A DNA stretch of 37,109 nt. Origin: CAYMLL01 sp964390645 (GTDB lineage: Bacteria; Planctomycetota; UBA8108). The stretch covers positions 1-37,109 of the forward strand of contig CAYMLL010000032.1 of NCBI GenBank assembly GCA_964390645.1, read 5' to 3'. Below are positions 16,339 through 25,013 of this stretch, piece by piece (the stretch's first letter is position 1; each line of letters opens with the position of its first letter). The position numbers and the translations under genes were made by a program. Below the pieces are notes generated by a model. It saw only the letters and a program-made list of their open reading frames with translations. It was not told the origin of the DNA and ran no database searches.

Positions 16339-17775
16339 ATGGCCGGTTCCGAGCACAGCCCGTTGTCCGTCCTCGAGGAGAGTCTCCGGGGGCCCCTCGA
16401 CCGCGTTCGCGGATTCAGCCGCCTCCTCGTAGCGTGCTCCGGCGGCGCTGACTCGACCGCTCTGGCCCTTCTCGTCCGCGATGCGGCGGCACGCGCCGGC
16501 GACGATGCGCCGGAGGTGTTGCTGGGCCATGTTCACCACGGCATCCGTGGCGCGGAGGCCGACGCCGACTCGACGCTCGTCGAGTCGCTGGGTCGATCGC
16601 TCGGCAAGCGGGTGCTCGTGGAGCGGCTGTCGCCGGGCCGGGCCAGTGAGACCGAGGCGCGAGAGCGGCGCCTCGACGTGTTCCGTCGGTGGGCGCGGGA
16701 GCACGCTCTCGATGCGATCCTTCTCGCCCATCACCGGGACGACCAGCACGAGACCATCTTGCTGCGTATCTGTCGGGGCACCGGCGTCGAGGGGCTCACG
16801 GGGATCTCCGCCATGCGTCCGCTTCACGGCGCCGGACGCGCGACGCAGCTGTGGCGTCCACTGCTCGAGGTGACGCGGGCGGAGCTTCGCGCGTTTCTCG
16901 AGACGCGAGGCCGGTGCTACCGCCACGACTCGATGAACGACGATCTCTCCGTGCCGCGCAATCGAGTCCGGCACGAGGTGCTCCCCCTCCTGGAGGAGCA
17001 CGTCCATCCCGGCGTCCGCGGGTCCCTCGATCGTCTGTGCGCGCAGGCGGCGCGGGTCGAGTCGGGTCTCTCGTGGATCGGCGGGCTTCTCTACCAGCGA
17101 GCGCTCGTGGAGGAGGTCGACCTCGCGATCGCGCTGCGCGCAGACGTTCTCCTCGACGCTCCGGACACGGTGCGCCGGTCGATCCTGCGGCATGCGGAGC
17201 GGCGGCTCGAGCCGGGCTCGCCCACGAGGCTCAGCGAGGTCAGGATGTCGCTCCTCAACCGGCTCCTCGACACCGGCAGCGAGCCGCGGGGCCGACTCGA
17301 TCTCGGTGGAGGGCTCGAAGTCGAGGTGTCGGCCGGACGGGTTTCGCTGCGGCGTCCGGCGCAGCAGTCGGTCGGCCCCGCAAGCTCGATTCCGGACTCG
17401 CTCGAGCTGAGGATCGACGCCGGCGAGCTCGACTGGCGGGGCTGGGGCCTTCGTGCGTCGAGCAGCGCCGACTGGCGTCCGTCGGCAGATCCGCTCGAGG
17501 AGTGGATCGACGAGCAGGCGCTGGGGGGGCCTCTGCGCGTGCGCTCGAGACGGGAGGGCGACCGATTCTGGCCGCTCGGAAGCTCCGGGCACAAGAAGCT
17601 CAAGGAGTTCCTGCGGGAGCGGGGCGTCGAGCGTGAAGCCCGTGATCGACTGCCGGTCGTCACCGCGGGCGACGAGATCGTCTGGGTCGTCGGCGAGCGC
17701 ATCTCGCACGGCGTCCGTCTGCAAGAAGAGACGGTGCGCGCGATCCGGCTCAGTGCGCGAACTCTCCCGGCGTGA
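16339..17775 (+). CDS. tilS: tRNA(Ile)-lysidine synthetase TilS
   Basis: 478 residues. TilS uses ATP and lysine to convert C34 of the CAU-anticodon tRNA-Ile to lysidine, so that it reads AUA. The PP-loop SGGADS is at 34-39 in LLVACSGGADSTALALL. HVHHGIRGAEADADS, LAHHRDDQHETILLRICRGTGVEGL and the HDSMNDDLSVPRNRVRHEVLP stretch are typical. The C-terminal TilS domain follows (RVRSRREGDRFWPLG, KLKEFLRERGVE, WVVGERISHGVRL). An in-frame TAG at 16321 limits the start to ATG 16339. The 3' end overlaps the convergent DUF1080 gene by 26 bp. Secure. Confidence 0.94.
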   Translation: MAGSEHSPLSVLEESLRGPLDRVRGFSRLLVACSGGADSTALALLVRDAAARAGDDAPEVLLGHVHHGIRGAEADADSTLVESLGRSLGKRVLVERLSPGRASETEARERRLDVFRRWAREHALDAILLAHHRDDQHETILLRICRGTGVEGLTGISAMRPLHGAGRATQLWRPLLEVTRAELRAFLETRGRCYRHDSMNDDLSVPRNRVRHEVLPLLEEHVHPGVRGSLDRLCAQAARVESGLSWIGGLLYQRALVEEVDLAIALRADVLLDAPDTVRRSILRHAERRLEPGSPTRLSEVRMSLLNRLLDTGSEPRGRLDLGGGLEVEVSAGRVSLRRPAQQSVGPASSIPDSLELRIDAGELDWRGWGLRASSSADWRPSADPLEEWIDEQALGGPLRVRSRREGDRFWPLGSSGHKKLKEFLRERGVEREARDRLPVVTAGDEIVWVVGERISHGVRLQEETVRAIRLSARTLPA

Positions 17776-18403
17776 GCTCTCGAACACGGAGCTTGCGAAA
17801 CTCGAGCAGCCCGTGCTCGGCCTGGATGCCGATGTGGCCGCGGGCGTTCTTGACGTTGCGCGCCGTCGTCACGAGCTCGCCGTTGAGTCGCACCGACAGG
17901 GATTCACCGACGCAACGAATCTCGTAGTGGTTCCAGTGGTCAACGCCGAGGTAGACCTCGCGGATCTTCGCGATATCGGACTCGTGATCGTCGTCGTCGA
18001 GGCCGGGACCGTCGTACGGGATGATCGTGGCAAGCGGTCTCGCGCCGTCGAGATCGTCCATGCACTGAACCTGGTAGCCGTTGTCCGGCCAGCCGTTGTC
18101 GTCGTCCCTGCTGGTGGGACCTGTGCGCACGAAGATGCCGCTGTTCGCCTTTGGCTCGAGAAAGCGGAAGTCGAGCTCGAGCACGAAGTCACCGAGCTCA
18201 CGCTTCGACCGCAGCCACCCCGTGCCCTTGTCGACGAGGATGACACCGTCGCGCACGGAGAACCGGGCGCCGTTCTCGATGCTCCATTCCGAGAGATCCC
18301 GTCCGTTGAACAGAGACTCGTGGCGGCTGTCGATCGACGGTGAGGGGGGGATGGTGCAGCCGAGCAGGGTCGAGACGGCGAGAACGGGGAGCGGGTATCG
18401 CAT
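17750..18403 (-). CDS. DUF1080 (3-keto-disaccharide hydrolase-like) lipoprotein
   Basis: 217 residues. A lipoprotein signal (MRYPLPVLAVSTLLGC, lipobox LLGC, Cys16) is followed by a single DUF1080 jelly-roll domain: ESLFNGRDLSEWSIENG, FVLELDFRFLEPKANSGIFVRT, GYQVQCMDD, HWNHYEIRCVGESLSVRLNGELV and GHIGIQAEHGLLEFRKLRV. Members of this fold include 3-keto-glycoside hydrolases and laminarinase-like proteins, and the family is abundant in Planctomycetes; a glycan role is likely but unproven. GGAGAAA upstream supports the start, and the frame continues upstream without a better one. It overlaps the tilS end. Confidence 0.87.
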   Translation of the reverse strand: MRYPLPVLAVSTLLGCTIPPSPSIDSRHESLFNGRDLSEWSIENGARFSVRDGVILVDKGTGWLRSKRELGDFVLELDFRFLEPKANSGIFVRTGPTSRDDDNGWPDNGYQVQCMDDLDGARPLATIIPYDGPGLDDDDHESDIAKIREVYLGVDHWNHYEIRCVGESLSVRLNGELVTTARNVKNARGHIGIQAEHGLLEFRKLRVRELTPGEFAH

Positions 18404-18431
18404 CGGGGTTTCTCCGGTGGGAGCGGCTGGA

Positions 18432-18451
18432 GAGCCTGTCTCCTCAGGCTC
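18432..18451. promoter_or_regulatory. perfect hairpin in the leader of the DUF1080 gene
   Basis: GAGCCTG-TCTCCT-CAGGCTC: seven-base perfect arms with a six-base loop, 28 nt upstream of the minus-strand ATG at 18403. No T-run follows, so it is not a typical terminator; leader regulation or an operator are the alternatives. Confidence 0.5.
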
Positions 18452-18516
18452 CTGGTCTGCAGACAGCGGATCACAACCGCCCACCGGGAATCAACGGGCA
18501 GTTTCGCCGCCTTCGC

Positions 18517-20322
18517 TCAACCCCTCGCCTTCAGCGAGGTTCTCCAGCGGTTCTCCAGGGCCGTCTCACCGCCGGTCCGGTAGCGCTTGCCGAGTGCGTC
18601 CTCGACGGTCAGTCCCAGGGCGGTGATGTCGCGCAGGAAGTCGATGAAGCGCGCAACGCTCTTCTTCTCGATCAGGTAGCGAACGAGCGAATAGCTCTGC
18701 GCGTAGAAGATCTCGACCTCGCCCGCGGGGTACGACCTTCTTCTCAGCAGATCGCGCAGGGGTATCAGCTGCCCCTCGTTCCTTGCGTCGAGGCAGATGC
18801 GGTCGTAATGCCGGTGCATGTACGACGGCTCGACGAAGACCGCGAAGCCCTCGTTCGCCCACAGCGGCAGGTCCCGCGGGTAGTTGAGACGGTGCAGCAG
18901 GAGAGCGTGAGCGATCTCGTGTCTCAGCAGACCGTCGGCGAGTCGTGGCTGCCCCTGGTAGGTGCAGATCCGGTGCTCGCTGAGCGCGCCGCGTCTGCTG
19001 TCGACGCGGTGAGCTGCGCCGGACCATTCACCTACATCGACCTCGGCGACGTACTCCTCCTTCGAGGGGAAGATGCGAATCGTGCAGCGGCTCCGCCAGT
19101 GCGTCGTGCAGCCGAGCTGACGGAAGAGCTCACCGTACGCTTGCTCGGCGACAAAGGCCACCTGACGCCCGATCTGTCGGTTGCGGTGCTGCACCTCGAA
19201 GTGCGGGGTGCGGATCTTGCGGAACTCGCCCTGGACGCTGTCGAGGACAGCACCCTGACGGAGACGAGGGCCGGACCGCCTCTGCTTGACGGTGCTGAAT
19301 TCCGCGCGTCGCCTCAGATCGTCGATGACCTGCCTCGGTCTCGATGGCGCGGGCTCCCCGAGGATGGCTGCGTAGCGGACCGCGGCACGTGCGGTCTCGC
19401 CGCCGGCGTCATCCGCGAGCGCCAGGAAGAAATTGAGCGTCGGGTCGGACGGCGCGATCTCCAGACCCTGCCGGGCGAGCTTATCGACCTCGTCGAAGCG
19501 GTCCTGCTCGACGAGCGTGGTGCAGAGCTCGACCTTGCACTGTACGTAGACGTCCCGGATCCTGTCGACCACGGTCGGCTTGATCGCCAGGGCCGCGTCG
19601 AGCCGCTCGGCGGCATCCTCGAAGCGTGAGCGTTCGTGAAAGGCCTCGGCCTGCAGAATGAGGCCGCCGGCGAGCACGTTCGTGAGAGCTTCACGCCGAT
19701 CGGGGAAGGTGTCCCGGACTTTCTGCAGGCGCCAGACGCCGCTCACCAGGTCGCCGCTTTCGATCTCGGCGCGACCCCGGCGCTCCTCGTGAAGTCCGTC
19801 CGCGCGCTCGTCCTCGATGAAGTCGATCCCGGATCGGACCGCCTCGTTCCCCGGGCTCTGGCGCTCGAGCTGGTGGTAGATGGCGAGCGCCTCGGCGTAG
19901 CGCCGTCGCTTCGTGAACTCGCCGGCGAGCTTGAATCGGGCCTCGGAGAGCTTGCGTTCGACGGGCTTGAACCCGGGGTGCTCGCGGAGAGCCCGCGACA
20001 GCGTCTCGACCGCCTGGGCGTAGTCGTGCCGGAGGATCTGCTTCTCGCCGATCTCGAGCAGGTACTGTCTCGGCCTCTGGCGGCGGATCGTGGAGACCTG
20101 CTCGTGCTTGAGCTCCAGGACGCCGCCGGGGAAGCGTACGACGATTCGCTCCTCGTTCTCCTCGAGGACCTGGCCCTGTATCTCGGCTCCGTTCCGCAGG
20201 ACGACGACGTCGGCGTGGACGGCATCGGGGCCCGCGACACCCAGAAGCGCTGCGAGCGCGACGAACGGGAGGCGCAAGGAGCTTGCGGGGGGCAGGGGAA
20301 GCGAAAAGCCTGCGTTCTTCAT
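18517..20322 (-). CDS. exported TPR protein with HEIAH peptidase-MA-like domain
   Basis: 601 residues. Signal peptide with cleavage near AVHA|DV (about 37). A short beta-module follows (VVVLRNGAEIQGQVLEENEERIVVRF), then tetratricopeptide-like helices about 95-340. The C-terminal part resembles peptidase MA-like gluzincins: HEIAH at 468-472, with a downstream glutamate in WANEGFAVFVE (about 491) as the third metal ligand, which looks catalytically complete. Secreted or periplasmic; its substrate is unknown. The start is set by AAGAGGTGG just upstream. The small first module reappears in the protein at 32516. The gene is divergent from purB and is followed by the DUF1080 gene on the same strand. 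Confidence 0.85.
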   Translation of the reverse strand: MKNAGFSLPLPPASSLRLPFVALAALLGVAGPDAVHADVVVLRNGAEIQGQVLEENEERIVVRFPGGVLELKHEQVSTIRRQRPRQYLLEIGEKQILRHDYAQAVETLSRALREHPGFKPVERKLSEARFKLAGEFTKRRRYAEALAIYHQLERQSPGNEAVRSGIDFIEDERADGLHEERRGRAEIESGDLVSGVWRLQKVRDTFPDRREALTNVLAGGLILQAEAFHERSRFEDAAERLDAALAIKPTVVDRIRDVYVQCKVELCTTLVEQDRFDEVDKLARQGLEIAPSDPTLNFFLALADDAGGETARAAVRYAAILGEPAPSRPRQVIDDLRRRAEFSTVKQRRSGPRLRQGAVLDSVQGEFRKIRTPHFEVQHRNRQIGRQVAFVAEQAYGELFRQLGCTTHWRSRCTIRIFPSKEEYVAEVDVGEWSGAAHRVDSRRGALSEHRICTYQGQPRLADGLLRHEIAHALLLHRLNYPRDLPLWANEGFAVFVEPSYMHRHYDRICLDARNEGQLIPLRDLLRRRSYPAGEVEIFYAQSYSLVRYLIEKKSVARFIDFLRDITALGLTVEDALGKRYRTGGETALENRWRTSLKARG

Positions 20323-20362
20323 CGGGTCCACCTCTTCTTTATCGCCCGTCTTGCCGCCGGAC

Positions 20363-20392
20363 TTGACTTGACGGCGCGTGGCTCGGGACAAT
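20363..20392 (+). promoter_or_regulatory. possible promoter directly abutting purB
   Basis: TTGACT (20363-20368), an 18-nt spacer and GACAAT (20387-20392). The -10 ends six bases before the ATG at 20399, so transcription would start at or near the start codon. Confidence 0.45.
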
Positions 20393-20398
20393 ACGGCG

Positions 20399-21859
20399 AT
20401 GCCAGACCCCCACGATCGCTACGAGAACCCGCTGGCGGCGCGCTACGCCAGCGAGGACATGCTGCGTGTGTTTTCGGCCAACAACCGTTACCGGACCTGG
20501 CGGCGGCTGTGGACGGCTCTCGCCGAGGCGCAGGCCGAGCTCGGCCTCGAAATCCGTCGCGAGCAGGTCGAGGAGATGCGGGCGAATGTCGAGAACATCG
20601 ACTACGACCGCGTGGCCGAGCACGAGAGCGCCCTGCGTCACGACGTGGTCGCGCACATCCGCGCCTTCGCCGAGGTAAGTCCGACAGCCGGGCCGATCAT
20701 TCATCTCGGCGCAACGAGCTGCTTCGTCACCGACAACGCCGACGTCATCCTGCTGCGGCAGGCCCTCGGGATCGTTCGTGGCCGTCTGGCCCGTTCGCTC
20801 GAGTGTCTGCGGGACTTCGCGAACGGGCACCGCTCGCTGCCGACACTCGCCTACACGCATTTTCAGCCGGCGCAGCTGACGACGGTCGGCAAGCGGGCCT
20901 CGCTCTGGGCGCAGGACTTGTTGCTCGATCTCGAGGAAGTCGAGCACCGTCTGTCTCGCTTGCGCTTTCGTGGGGCCAAGGGCACGACGGGAACACAGGC
21001 GAGCTTCCTGCGCCTCTTCGACGGCGATTCTGCGAAGGTGGAGGAGCTCGACCGTCTTGTCACCGAGAAGATGGGCTTCACCGAGCGGTTCCGCGTCACC
21101 GGTCAGACCTACTCGCGCAAGCAGGACGAGGGTGTGCTCCAGGCGCTGTCGGGTATCGCTCAGTCCACGCACAAGATGAGCAACGACGTGCGCCTTCTGC
21201 AGCGGCTCGGTGAGCTCGAGGAGCCCTTCGGCGAGAAGCAAGTCGGCTCCTCCGCGATGCCCTACAAGCGCAACCCGATGCGCAGCGAGCGTATCGCGTC
21301 GCTTGCGAAGCACGTGATCTGCGAGGCGCAGAACGGCGCGTGGGTTCACGGCACGCAGTGGTTCGAGCGCACGCTCGATGACTCGGCGAACCGTCGCCTG
21401 TCGATTCCGCAGAGTTTTCTCGGCGTGGACGCGATCCTCATCCTCACGGTCAATGTCGTCGACGGGCTCGTGGTCTATCCTCACGTCGTGCGTCAGACGC
21501 TCCAGGAGGAGCTCGAGTTCATGGCGAGCGAGAACCTGATGATGCTCGCCGTTCGCGCCGGCGGCGATCGTCAGGAGCTCCACGAGCGTATTCGCGACCA
21601 TGCGATGGAGGTCACGCACGCCAGGCGTACCGGCGCGAAGGGAACCAGCCTCCTCGAGCGGCTCGCCGGCGACCCTCTCTTCACCGCGGTGAAGGACCGC
21701 CTCGAGGAGGTTTCCGATCCAGCTGCCTACATCGGCCGCTCTGTCGAGCAGGTCGAGTCGTTCCTCCGGGACGAGGTGACACCGGCGATTGATCGGGTGC
21801 GCGAGGCCGAGTCCGCGGCCGGAGGCGGTGACGGCGGGTCCTGGGACCTGCGGGTTTGA
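20399..21859 (+). CDS. purB: adenylosuccinate lyase PurB
   Basis: 486 residues, fumarase/aspartase superfamily. It splits SAICAR and adenylosuccinate in purine biosynthesis. Visible are HLGATSCFVTDNADVILLR (about 102-120), the THFQPAQLTTVGKR motif with catalytic His154, and the signature GSSAMPYKRNP (283-293) with the mobile-loop serine. The TSCFVTDNADVI variant recalls the eukaryotic-type enzymes more than the E. coli or B. subtilis forms. The ATG at 20399 has no ribosome site, and a promoter-like -10 sits just before it. The stop overlaps the rsgA TTG start (TTGA). Secure. Confidence 0.95.
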   Translation: MPDPHDRYENPLAARYASEDMLRVFSANNRYRTWRRLWTALAEAQAELGLEIRREQVEEMRANVENIDYDRVAEHESALRHDVVAHIRAFAEVSPTAGPIIHLGATSCFVTDNADVILLRQALGIVRGRLARSLECLRDFANGHRSLPTLAYTHFQPAQLTTVGKRASLWAQDLLLDLEEVEHRLSRLRFRGAKGTTGTQASFLRLFDGDSAKVEELDRLVTEKMGFTERFRVTGQTYSRKQDEGVLQALSGIAQSTHKMSNDVRLLQRLGELEEPFGEKQVGSSAMPYKRNPMRSERIASLAKHVICEAQNGAWVHGTQWFERTLDDSANRRLSIPQSFLGVDAILILTVNVVDGLVVYPHVVRQTLQEELEFMASENLMMLAVRAGGDRQELHERIRDHAMEVTHARRTGAKGTSLLERLAGDPLFTAVKDRLEEVSDPAAYIGRSVEQVESFLRDEVTPAIDRVREAESAAGGGDGGSWDLRV

Positions 21860-22824
21860 GCGTCTCGCGACTCGAAGGGCTCGTCATCCTCAAGTCGAGC
21901 CGCAATTGCCGTGTCGAGACACCGGACGGCGTCCTGCTCTGCTCCTTGCGCGGCAAGTTTCGCGACGCGGACAGGAAGCGTTCGCCGGTCGTTGTCGGCG
22001 ATCGAGTCATCATCACCCCCACGGCCGACGGCGAGGGCGTCCTGGAGGAGATCCTGCCGCGACGAACCGAGCTTCGCCGCGCACGGGCGCAGGGCGGGCG
22101 TGACGGTCCGGGTCGCCGCAGACATCCGCGGCGCGGGAAGGCCGGCGGTCGTGCGCTCGTGGTGGCGGCGAACGTCGACCAGGTGCTGCTCGTCCTCGCC
22201 GCCGTGGCGCCGCCGCCGCGCTGGACCCTTGCCGATCGCGTCCTGATCTCCGCCGAGCTCGAGGAGGTCGACGCGGGCATCTGCGTCAACAAGTGGGACC
22301 AGACGACGGACGAGCCCGAGGAGGCCGAGTATCTCGAGGAGTGGCTCGAGCTCTACCGTGGCCTCGGCTACGCGGTCTTTCGCTCGAGCGCGGTGGAGGG
22401 CTCCGGCATCGACGAGCTGCGCGACTGGCTGCGCGGCAAGATGACGGTGCTCTCGGGTCATTCCGGGGTCGGCAAGTCGACGCTCCTCAACGCGCTCGCT
22501 CCGGGGCTCGCCATCCGCACCGGCGCGGTCAACCGGATGACCGGCAAGGGTCGTCACACGACGACGGCGGTCACCTCGTACCGGCTCGGCGAGACCGGCT
22601 ACCTGGTCGACACTCCCGGCTACCGGGAGTACGGGCTGCTCGACCTGGAGGCTCCGGACGTCAGCCGCTTCTACCGTGAGTTCCGTCCCCTGCTGGGTGG
22701 GTGCCGCTTCAAGGACTGCATCCACGTCGAGGAGCCGGGGTGCCGTGTCCTCGCCGCTCTGGAGGCGGGTGAAATCGACGCGCGGCGGTACGGAAACTAC
22801 CTGCAGATCCTCGAGAGCCTGTGA
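21856..22824 (+). CDS. rsgA: ribosome small-subunit GTPase RsgA
   Basis: 322 residues. Circularly permuted GTPase that acts in 30S subunit maturation. It has an N-terminal OB-fold (VILKSSRNCRVETPDGVLLCSLRGKF), then G4 NKWD (145-148), G1 GHSGVGKST (201-209) and G3 DTPG (252-255), and the zinc site CRFKDCIHVEEPGC (Cys283, Cys288, His290, Cys296). TTG at 21856 is the only start that keeps the OB-fold; it overlaps the purB stop by four bases, so the two are probably translationally coupled. A basic insert near residues 75-98 (rich in Arg and Gly) is longer than usual. Confidence 0.94.
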   Translation: MSVSRLEGLVILKSSRNCRVETPDGVLLCSLRGKFRDADRKRSPVVVGDRVIITPTADGEGVLEEILPRRTELRRARAQGGRDGPGRRRHPRRGKAGGRALVVAANVDQVLLVLAAVAPPPRWTLADRVLISAELEEVDAGICVNKWDQTTDEPEEAEYLEEWLELYRGLGYAVFRSSAVEGSGIDELRDWLRGKMTVLSGHSGVGKSTLLNALAPGLAIRTGAVNRMTGKGRHTTTAVTSYRLGETGYLVDTPGYREYGLLDLEAPDVSRFYREFRPLLGGCRFKDCIHVEEPGCRVLAALEAGEIDARRYGNYLQILESL

Positions 22825-23012
22825 GGGGCAAAGGCCGGGGAAACTCCTCGCCGGAATCCCGGGTTGCGATCCAAGTCCCGGCAGCCAAATGCCTTGGGAC
22901 CGCGGGCCGGCGAGGTGCTAAGCTGGCCCTCCGGAGGCGTTTTCTGCGCAAGATCCGGCGGATCCGGATCGTCCTGCTGGCGGGCGGTCGAGTCAGCCGA
23001 GCCGATGCCCCG

Positions 23013-23660
23013 ATGCGAATGAGATCTGACGACCGGGAACTCGTGGAGCGAGTGCTGTCGGGAGACGGTGTGGCGTTCGAGGAGCTCGTGGGTAAGTACC
23101 AGCGCCTCGGCGGGGCCATCGCCTTCGGGATTCTCGGAGACTTCCAGCTCGCCGAGGACGCGGTTCAAGACGCCTTCCTCAAGGCGTACAGGTCGCTCGC
23201 GGCGCTGCAGCAGCCGAGCAAGTTTCGTGTCTGGTTCTCCGGAATCGTCCGCAAGAGGTCCATCGATGTTCTCCGTCAGCGACGCAGACCCATCCAGCGA
23301 GCCTCGAGCCTCGATGCTGCGGAGCGAGCAGCGGACAATCCGGGAGGCGAGAGCCCGAGGTCGAGCTCTCTGGCGAGCGACGCGCGCCGTTCGAACGACG
23401 CAGGGCAGCGGCCGGCAATCGAGCGCCTCGTGCGTCGCGAGGAGCGACGACAGGTCCTCGATTGCGTTGCGCACCTCTCGCAGGAGGACCGTGCCGTGGT
23501 CGTTCTGAAGCACATGGACGGACTCTCGTACAAGGAGATCGCCGAGGTCACCGGGTCCACGGTTGCAGCCGTCGAGTCGAGGCTCTTTCGGGCACGCCAC
23601 GCGCTGAAGCGGAAGCTCGCGCGCCTCCTCGAGAAGGGCGATCCCGATCCGGGCTCCTGA
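23013..23660 (+). CDS. ECF-type RNA polymerase sigma factor
   Basis: 215 residues with the two-domain ECF layout. Region 2 about 20-92: AFEELVGKYQRLGGAIAFGILGDFQLAEDAVQDAFLKAYRSL, then FRVWFSGIVRKRSIDVLRQRRR. A long Ser/Arg-rich linker (about 95-140) separates it from region 4 about 142-200: VLDCVAHLSQEDRAVVVLKHMDGLSYKEIAEVTGSTVAAVESRLFRARHALKRKL. The start is uncertain: ATGs at 23013 and 23019 are both possible, and no strong ribosome site exists. The frame is open further upstream but with non-protein-like composition. The membrane protein at 23679 lies 18 nt after the stop and is the likely partner. Confidence 0.9.
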   Translation: MRMRSDDRELVERVLSGDGVAFEELVGKYQRLGGAIAFGILGDFQLAEDAVQDAFLKAYRSLAALQQPSKFRVWFSGIVRKRSIDVLRQRRRPIQRASSLDAAERAADNPGGESPRSSSLASDARRSNDAGQRPAIERLVRREERRQVLDCVAHLSQEDRAVVVLKHMDGLSYKEIAEVTGSTVAAVESRLFRARHALKRKLARLLEKGDPDPGS

Positions 23661-23678
23661 AGGACGAAGCACGAAGTC

Positions 23679-25013
23679 ATGGACGATTCCGGTCACGATT
23701 GCGAGACGACGCGCGCGGCGCTCTGGCGGTACGTCGATCGCGAGATGCCCGCTCGTGAGATGGCGTGGATCAGCGCGGGCCTTCGCGATTGCGAGGACTG
23801 TCGTCGCGTGTACGAGGAGCTTGCGAGGCAGTCGCGTCTGCTGAGCATGGCGTTCTCCGAGACACCGTTCGGCGGCACGGGCTTCGTGGCGAGGTTCCGG
23901 GAGAGAGCGGCCGAGGAGCGGCTCGGCAGGGTGCATCCGCGCCGTCGAATCGGCTCGATCCTTCGTCTCTTCGGCGGCACGAAGGCCGAGGGTGCGAGCT
24001 CGGGCGATGCGGCTCTTGGCGCCGGGGGCGTTGACGAGGTCTTCGAGGATCTGATCTCGGAGTGCGGATCGAGCCGGCGGCGACGGTATCGGAAGCTCGC
24101 GGTCGCAGCGGCATTCCTGCTCATCCCCACGGTCATCGCTCTCGGTATCTACCTCACCGGCAGCGGTCTTGCGCCCCTCGGTCGATACAGGGTCGACGGT
24201 GAGGGCTTCGTCCGCGTCCTGGATCTTGAGAACGGCTCCGGCGGCATCCACTCCGACGCCCAGCCGAGCGGTCCGTTTCACGCCGGGATGCGGTTCGTCG
24301 TGCCGGCGAGGACGACGCTGAAGCTACACCTCGGCGAAGGCGTCGCCCTCGTCAACGCGGCCGAGATCGAGATCGTCGGTCCGGCCGAGTTGCGGATTCC
24401 GCGAGACTCGACGGTGGGGGAGTTCCTCGGTCATCTCGAGCGTGGCGAGATGCGTGCGCTCGTAGCCACGCGCTCGGTGGACGAGAGCTTTGTCGTCAGG
24501 ACCCGGCACCACGGCATCAAGGTGATCGGCACGGAGTTCGTCCTCGAGACCGACGGGCACCGCACGAAGCTCACGGTCACCGAGGGCAAGGTGGCCTTCG
24601 GGCATCCCGGTGTCGACGGCAGGATCTACGACGAGCACGTCGTGCACGCGGGCGAGTCGCTCGCCCTGGCCGCCGGGGGCACTGATGCGCCGGCCGCGGT
24701 GAGCTCCCGGACCGGCGTGGGGAGCGACGTGGGGGAGGAGCCGGCAGCGGAGGCAGCGTCCGCCCCGACCGTGGTCGAGCCTCCGGTGAGTGCGGGCCCG
24801 CGAACCGGTGAGCCCGCGAGAGCCGGCAAGCCGGTCACCGGGGTCGGGCCAAGGGTCGATCTCGACAACGTCGTCGGGCCGGGAGCGGGGTCGTCGGGTC
24901 CGGAGACGCGGGACGGCTCCTCGGGCCAGGAGCCTGCGCAGGGAGCACCCCATCGACCTGACGGAGGCCGCAGTCATCGTCCGCGCGATGGTTCGCAGAG
25001 AAATCCGGACTAG
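23679..25013 (+). CDS. FecR-domain membrane protein, putative anti-sigma factor
   Basis: 444 residues. The N-terminal cytoplasmic part resembles a zinc-finger anti-sigma domain: CETTRAALWRYVDREM...DCEDCRRVYEEL with cysteines 8, 38 and 41, but the usual His four residues before the first CxxC cysteine is Gly, so the metal site is non-canonical. One membrane segment at 139-161 is followed by an outside FecR-like domain (about 205-330: RTTLKLHLGEGVALVNAAEIEI, GIKVIGTEFVLETDG, LTVTEGKVAF) and a Pro/Ala/Gly-rich disordered tail to the end. It probably holds the sigma factor at 23013 until an external signal arrives. The 3' end overlaps the convergent gene at 25010 by four bases. Confidence 0.82.
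   Translation: MDDSGHDCETTRAALWRYVDREMPAREMAWISAGLRDCEDCRRVYEELARQSRLLSMAFSETPFGGTGFVARFRERAAEERLGRVHPRRRIGSILRLFGGTKAEGASSGDAALGAGGVDEVFEDLISECGSSRRRRYRKLAVAAAFLLIPTVIALGIYLTGSGLAPLGRYRVDGEGFVRVLDLENGSGGIHSDAQPSGPFHAGMRFVVPARTTLKLHLGEGVALVNAAEIEIVGPAELRIPRDSTVGEFLGHLERGEMRALVATRSVDESFVVRTRHHGIKVIGTEFVLETDGHRTKLTVTEGKVAFGHPGVDGRIYDEHVVHAGESLALAAGGTDAPAAVSSRTGVGSDVGEEPAAEAASAPTVVEPPVSAGPRTGEPARAGKPVTGVGPRVDLDNVVGPGAGSSGPETRDGSSGQEPAQGAPHRPDGGRSHRPRDGSQRNPD

Noticed and set aside
15109..17787. A long minus-strand open frame (about 890 codons) opposite the propeller and tilS genes
   Set aside because: Same explanation: the antisense shadow of real genes with high third-position GC.
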